Part shown: positions 58,661-64,000 of the stretch, piece after piece
How the letters are laid out: each line of letters starts with the position of its first letter
Numbering within the stretch: the stretch's first letter is position 1
Source: Dromiciops gliroides
Taxonomy: Eukaryota > Chordata > Mammalia > Microbiotheria > Microbiotheriidae
Length of the DNA stretch: 64,000 bases
Reading direction: 5' to 3'
Assembly (NCBI RefSeq): GCF_019393635.1
Contig: NC_057863.1
Span: 1,690,501 to 1,754,500, forward strand
Notes under the pieces: generated by a model
What the model was told of the DNA's origin: nothing
The model's input: the letters and a program-made list of their open reading frames with translations, nothing else
Databases searched by the model: none
Program-made: the position numbers and the translations under genes

Positions 58661-60990
58661 GACAGTTCATTGACTATTATGTGCCAGACATTGTTCTTTA
58701 GAACACACACCTGGGAGCTTCTGTGTTTCGGAAATGCGTTTTCATCCATGCTTATAGAGAGAGAGTAATTGTGGGGGCAGAGTTGAGGAAAAGCCTGAAG
58801 GAGGTGGCCCCATGTCTGCAGAACCCTCACAGGAAGAGCAGGGCACAAGGTTTGTGAGGGATAGGAGGGTGGGTGTCAGAGAGGGAACGAGGTGAGCATG
58901 GTGATGGGTGCGCCAGCTTTGGGCACAAGGAGTTTGGCCGTAGAAGAATAAGGTTCTCACATCGGGTGCACTATGATGGATTCGGTAGGCTTTATTACTG
59001 ACTTACTTAAATCCAAATACCTTCTTCAGCATTTGTCCGTTTTCCTGCTCGGCTTTTTACTTTAAAGCAGTCATTTATTTTAGTATTTTTTTCAGGTAAA
59101 TTTTTTAAGTTACATTAGAAAAGAGAACAACTTATAAATGCACACTCAACAGGTGTTTTGGAGGTGAACCTTCTCCAATTCAGCAGGAAGATTATGGATA
59201 ATTGAGGGATCTGTTTGAAGCTAGTCACCCTCTCCCCAAACCTTGTCTTTTCCTGTTTTACTTAGCTTTATAAGCTGTTCCTCCATTCCAGATACGTTCC
59301 AGTAGCTCTGGGACCATCTGTGTGGGTATTCCCTTCCCTGATACAGATTGCAGCCCTTCCGGTGTGACTCTTGTCCTTCCATAGGTTTACCACAGAGCAT
59401 CTTGGGGGGCTTTCTCCAGAAGCTCCATCTTCTCTCAATCGTAGGTTTCTTCAGCATTCTTTCCATCAATTTCCCTTCACCATCCTGTGCATGGTTATTG
59501 TGACTACCTTCTGGAGGCAGAATTCTTAAGGGGGGGGCGCAATAAGGGTTGAGTGACTTGGCCAGTCACACAGCTAGTAACTGTCAAGTGTCTGAGTTAA
59601 CTCCTTTTCTGGGGGACTCCCAGATTCTTCCATCCCCTCTGGGGGCCCTTTTGTCTTTATCTTGGTTTCACCACCAGGTGACCAAAAGTGATATGGGCCT
59701 CAGAAAGCAGGTGGGCTCTGCTGACAGCTGTGCCAAGGCTGTGCTTCATGTCTTTTTTACCATGGCTTAGTCACCCGCCTTGAAGAATCTCCCAGGAATC
59801 TCTTGTGGATCTGCTTCCCAATGAGAGACCCCATGAGGACTCTGCAGGGAGCATCTGGGAGGTTCTCAAACATCTTTTGTATTTTCACAGAGTTGGGGAT
59901 GGGGCTGGGGGGGGGGCACAGGGTGGGCCTCGGTGTCTCTGAGCTCACTGGCCGAAGCACTGGCCGCTGCAGTGTAGAGAGATCCGTCTCCTTGGGCTGC
60001 TGTAGACCGAGACAGGGCAGGCGCCTAACCATACACTCCCATTCGATAATCAGGTATTTGTATGAGTCCTTGGTTAGGTCAAAATGACCCGATCATGCCT
60101 GCCCCATGCTTGAGAGCAATGGGAGACCTTGGCTCACACACTCAGCTTGACAAAGAGAAGAGCTGTCCTGCTTCTCTTGAGAGTTTTTAAAGGGAAAATC
60201 AATCATTTTTGTACCAACTTTTAAAAGTGGCTTGAGAAAAAACTGTTGATTTTTTTTTTTCATCTTCTGTGACTTTTGTTGGAGTACATTTAAAATGGAA
60301 AAGAACAATAAAATCTTGACCAACTTTAAAAAGAAGCTATTTCAGTGACCTAAAATTGTGTTTTCATTTGGGTCAAAGCTATTGGATCAAATGATCACAG
60401 GCAGCTAAAAATACATCCTAGCTTTAGCCTGGTAGAAAGGCAGGGGACCCCAGAGGGCCTGAGACGGGGCTTGTGTTGACTAGGCTAGGATCATCACTTT
60501 GATGTAAACACCTCAGTAGTGTCATCTGTAAAATGGAAGGTTGGACAAGATGGTCCTGGGGTCCCTTCAGCCTTAAATCTGGGATCCTGGTCTTTAAAGG
60601 TGGATGGGTTGAGCCTCGGGAGGAGGAAGCGGGAACACAAGAGTGGTTCTGGAGCAACAAGTAGCCCCAAAGCTCCCAGCTCGGGGCTGTTACTAATGCT
60701 CCTGCATTCCCGTTTGTCCTGCCACTCACTTTCTCTCAGTCTCATGCAGTATCACATCCAGTCATAAATTCAGACTTCTTCAACCCAAGGACTCTGCTCT
60801 AGGTGGAGAAAACTGTCTATTAACAACAAGGCCTTTGTGTGGTCTGTTGTTTGGTCCCCTGGGTCTTCCAGTTTGGGGGAGGGCTCTTCCCTGAGCTTGG
60901 CCATGTGCGGCTTAGTGCTTGCCTTGTGGTTCATTGCTTGACGCTGGATGCTGAGTGCTGTGCTCAGGCTTACCAGAGTTTTCTTATTTT
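58661..60990. other. Intron 1, last part, no gene seen
   Basis: Contains a shortened minus-strand CORE-SINE (about 59533-59596, GGTTGAGTGACTTGGCCAG with CACACAGCTAGTAACTGTC) and a MIR-type trace near 60500-60595 (GTGTCATCTGTAAAATGGAAG). Otherwise unique. Confidence 0.5.
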
Positions 60991-60995
60991 CACAG

Positions 60996-61098
60996 AGCTC
61001 AACAAAAATCCAGTGGAAGGATTTTCAGCTGGTTTAATAGATGACAACGATCTGTACAGATGGGAAGTCCTCATTATTGGTCCCCCAGACACACTGTA
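60996..61098 (+). CDS. UBE2G1: UBE2G1 coding exon 2 (start of the UBC fold)
   Basis: The exon follows a pyrimidine-rich acceptor (TTTTCTTATTTTCACAG) and ends at TA|GTAAGT, a consensus donor. It completes the Glu codon begun in exon 1 and encodes residues 16-49, starting ELNKNPVEGFSAGLIDDND and ending GPPDTL, with two bases of Tyr50. This matches remembered human UBE2G1 with no visible difference. The stretch covers the end of helix 1 and the first beta strands of the UBC domain. The HPN motif, catalytic Cys and the acidic loop typical of G1/G2-type E2s are in later exons outside the window. Its near-perfect conservation inside repeat-rich DNA makes it unambiguous. Confidence 0.97.
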
Positions 61099-64000
61099 GT
61101 AAGTATCACCTGTCCACTCAGCTGTCAGTAGTGTTGCTTGGGGCTCATGGGAATCCTCTCATTTGTTTCTGTGTTTACTGATTACCCATTTCTCATGCCC
61201 TGGATTTATTTATGAAAAAGGGCTTATAATTTGGAAAGCTTAAAAACTTCAACTTGTCCCGTTTCATAATCTGTATTCACACAAAAGAATCATTGACAGG
61301 TAGGTGTATTCTAGTATTATTTTAGGGTTGATTAGTGATATGAAATATTTCTTGAAAAAAGTAATTTCTAAGGAGAAAAGTTCAGTGAAGACTACTTGGT
61401 TGAAGAAAACCAGTGTTTTTTGCAGTCATCCATCCTTCTGAGCTACCAAGAAACCTATTATAGAATAATTAGTTAAAATGTGGGTTTGACCTTAAGATGT
61501 TGGTCAATAATTTTCTTTTTAATGGATGAAAAACTTGGGGGGGGGGCAGGGCAATGAGGGTTAAGGGTCACATAGCTAGTAAGTGTCAAGTGTCCAAGGT
61601 TAGATTTGAACTCAGGTTCTCCTGAATCCAGGGCTGGTGCTTTATCCACTGTGCCACCTAGCTGGCCCCCAAAAACATTTATTTTTAATCAAAGAAAATA
61701 TAGTTTGCTGCTTGGAACATTCAGGAATCTTCTTGGTATATACATAAATGAATTCCAGTCATGCAACATTGAATGTATGATCCTGCCCCTTGAGTCGCAT
61801 TTGCTTGCTGTGTCCCTTTATTAATTGGGCCCTCCAGTTCTGGCCATTCTAGATTCAAAGGAGAAAAGTAGACCACCCCTGTCCCCCACCCTTTGATAGC
61901 GGAATTGCATCCCAGCTGTGCTGAGACAGGGGTTGTCTCCTAGTGGAAGCGGACCTGTGGAGGCAGTCTCAAAAGGACATAGACCACACTCTGAGCATTT
62001 CTTGGGTAGAGGCAATGGGTACACACATCTCGAGACTGGCCAGGGCCACTCTGCTTTCTGCCCCCAATCCACCCCTCTTCCCACCACATGATTGCCGGCC
62101 CTCAGTACCTCCGACTTGGGCAGTTTATTACAAAGAACATCTCCTGTCTGCACCACCCACCAAAGTGATTTTCCCCCGCTCGACTTCACAGCCTGGGCCT
62201 CTCTCCCCTGGGTGGGCTTGGTGCTGGCTGCCCCTTGAAGCCTTTCCGGAGGACTCCCAAAGCCACCTTGTGCTCATCCGTTTGGTATCCCTTCCATAGT
62301 CTGTGCTTTCTCCCTTGTTGGAACAGAAGCTCCAGGCCAGGGACTGCTTGGTTTTTGTCTCGTGTTGACATTGCTTGTGGATGGGCACCATGACCACATC
62401 TGAAGAAGCATTGAATTCCCATTCCTCATTTAACAGAAGAGGAAGCACAGCCTCTAGGGCTCTGTCTGGGCCTCGTGGGATGACTGAGGGCTCCCGCTGC
62501 CTTGCTGAGGAGGAAGCCCACCATTAGCAATAGGGGGTGAGCAGCTCTCACCTCGATCCCAGGGACTGCCACGATGCCCCAGTTTCCTGACCGGGGCTGA
62601 CCCTCAGACAGCTCGGCTCAGCTTTCTGTCTGATCAGAGTGCTGCACGCACCACGAGTTGGGAAGGGCTTCCACCACAGACGATCTGGTGTTCTGAGCGG
62701 CTCCCTGCTGTGGGGCAGAGTCTCTGTGAGGGGGCTCCCTCATTGGGTGACAGCTGGCTCCTCCTCCCTCTGGCCCTAGAGTTCACACTGCAGACGGGGC
62801 AACTCCTCCAGGATACTTTGTCTCCCCCCCACTAGAACGGCAGGGCCTTCCCTTCTTGCTTCTCAGATGAGGATGGGGCCTGCTCTGACAACCTGGAGGG
62901 CACCTGGCGGTCATCGTCTAGCCCTTTACCATCCCCCTGCAGAGCCTCTGTCCGTGGTGTCATCTGAGTGCCAATTCTCAGCAGTGAGCTTGCAGTCTGC
63001 TCCCGAGGGCGTGAGCCTGTGACTGGAATGGGAATGTTCCTAGTATCTAGGGGTGCTCTGGTTAGTACACAGTCAGCAGGCAGCCCGGGAGAAGTGTCTT
63101 GGACTTGGGGGGTGGGCCTGTACATCGGCCTGGGACGTCGGATGCAGCGTCCCGCACTGAGCTGCCTGCCTGCCGGAGCAGAGTCTTCATCCAGCCAGCA
63201 TCGGCTTCTGCCGGAGATTTTCAGCATTTCCTAGTTGTCGGCCATGTGCTTGGCTGTCATGAGTCACGTTTCTGTGACCATTTCTGTACCTGAGAATCTG
63301 TTCTTGCTGGCGCCACGTCTCCTCAGACAGAGCCCGGGGCTGGGGCGTCTTGGCATTTTCTGTGAGGGATGAGGCTTGGAGGCTCACCACCAAGTTGCTG
63401 TGCTTGTCCCACGTTCCCTCCTCTAAGGGTTCTCCATCTTTTGGTACAAGAGCTCCATGAACTTGGAAATAGTCCTCCCCACCGCCCCTCTGTCTCAGTG
63501 TATGCCTTTAGGAACCTTCTTGTAAGAAGGGGGGAGGGCTCTGCAGGCTTCCCCAGCCTGCCGCCCAGGCCTCTGAGACACAAGAGGTGACCAAGCCCTG
63601 CTTCGTGGCCCCTCTTCGCCAACTTGGTGGAGATGAGGAGGTCCCAGAGGCTTTCTTGAGTCCGCATTTCTCTGGAGGTGACTGAGTGTACATTCAGGTG
63701 GTTACTGGTCCCTTGTGTTCCTATGGAAAGCCATTACTGCCCTGGCAGGAAATGGCTCCCTGGCCTGAAACTCGCCTTGTAAGACTGCATTTCCAAGGGC
63801 CTCCTCGTTCAGGTCTCAGTGCTTTCCTAGCAGAGTCTTGTCGTCGTCTTCCCCCCCCAAAAGTTGGCAGAGAGGCCAGGCCCGGAGTTGGGAAGGAAGG
63901 CCCCTGAGTGCTGGGCCAGTTTCAGACATTTCCTGGCTCTGGAACCCCAGCAGCTCACATCCTAACCACTGCTTGACTCGCCTTCCACATCTGTGAAATG
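61099..64000 (+). other. UBE2G1: UBE2G1 intron 2, 5' part (runs off the window)
   Basis: It begins with GTAAGT. It holds one minus-strand CORE-SINE (61537-61669) and otherwise unique, moderately GC-rich sequence. The next expected coding exon would start by completing the Tyr50 codon and run into the EGGVFKAHLTFP region; I did not find it here, so it lies beyond 64000. Confidence 0.85.
61537..61669 (-). repeat. Short CORE-SINE, minus strand
   Basis: GGCAGGGCAATGAGGGTTAAG to CTGTGCCACCTAGCTGGCC, with a small internal loss compared with other copies. Confidence 0.9.

Larger units (their letters stand above)
26616..60995 (+). other. UBE2G1: UBE2G1 intron 1 (about 34.4 kb)
   Basis: The intron is bounded by GTGAGC at 26616 and CACAG at 60991-60995, phase 1. 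The first about 800 bases are still CpG-rich. The rest is mostly old unique sequence with CORE-SINEs, MIR remnants, L1 pieces and three or four LTRs, listed separately. I saw no conserved coding exon or RNA gene within it; the frames of 100-170 codons have no recognisable family and biased composition. Confidence 0.9.

Noticed and set aside
1-64000. CRISPR array, operon or bacterial-type defence system
   Set aside because: The regularly recurring motifs are dispersed SINEs with target duplications, not spaced direct repeats; the DNA is vertebrate with introns and CpG island.

Overview
The window is mammalian nuclear DNA, almost certainly from a marsupial and probably an Australasian one such as a dasyurid. 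The evidence is about twenty copies of a tRNA-derived CORE-SINE with the marsupial-type 'GGGGCAGCTAGGTGGC' head and 'CTGTGTGACCCTGGGC' core, several L1 3' ends of marsupial type, an L2 remnant, and many endogenous retrovirus (ERV) long terminal repeats. The species call rests on remembered consensus sequences and was not searched.

One host gene is recognisable: the 5' end of UBE2G1, which encodes ubiquitin-conjugating enzyme E2 G1, on the + strand. Coding exon 1 (26570-26615) gives MTELQSALLLRRQLA plus the first base of a Glu codon. It lies in a strong CpG island of about 1.6 kb. A first intron of about 34.4 kb follows. Coding exon 2 (60996-61098) continues with ELNKNPVEGFSAGLID through GPPDTL and two bases of a Tyr codon. 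The splice phases agree and both donors (GTGAG, GTAAGT) and the acceptor are canonical. The active-site cysteine and the rest of the UBC fold lie beyond the window.

Layout: 1-25.7 kb is intergenic DNA upstream of UBE2G1 and dense in ERV fossils. These include a very young ERV remnant at the left edge whose two LTRs look identical over the 409 bp that can be compared, an LTR split by a different ERV fragment, a likely tRNA-Gln primer-binding site, and solo LTRs with 4-bp target duplications. An L2 LINE remnant (about 24.28-25.76 kb) runs up to the promoter. The CpG island spans about 25.78-27.4 kb. The rest is UBE2G1 intron 1, exon 2 and the start of intron 2. The introns hold SINEs, MIRs, L1 pieces, two well-bounded LTRs, and a solo LTR nested in an L1 that also carries a SINE.

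I found no prokaryote-like operon, CRISPR array, RNA gene or novel multi-gene system. Most open frames are chance frames in GC-rich or repeat DNA. The more interesting points are the young ERV with a short interior, sharing of one ERV interior end by two different LTR types, a strong-context in-frame upstream ATG 201 codons ahead of the UBE2G1 start, and a paired 20-bp NRF1-like repeat in the promoter.
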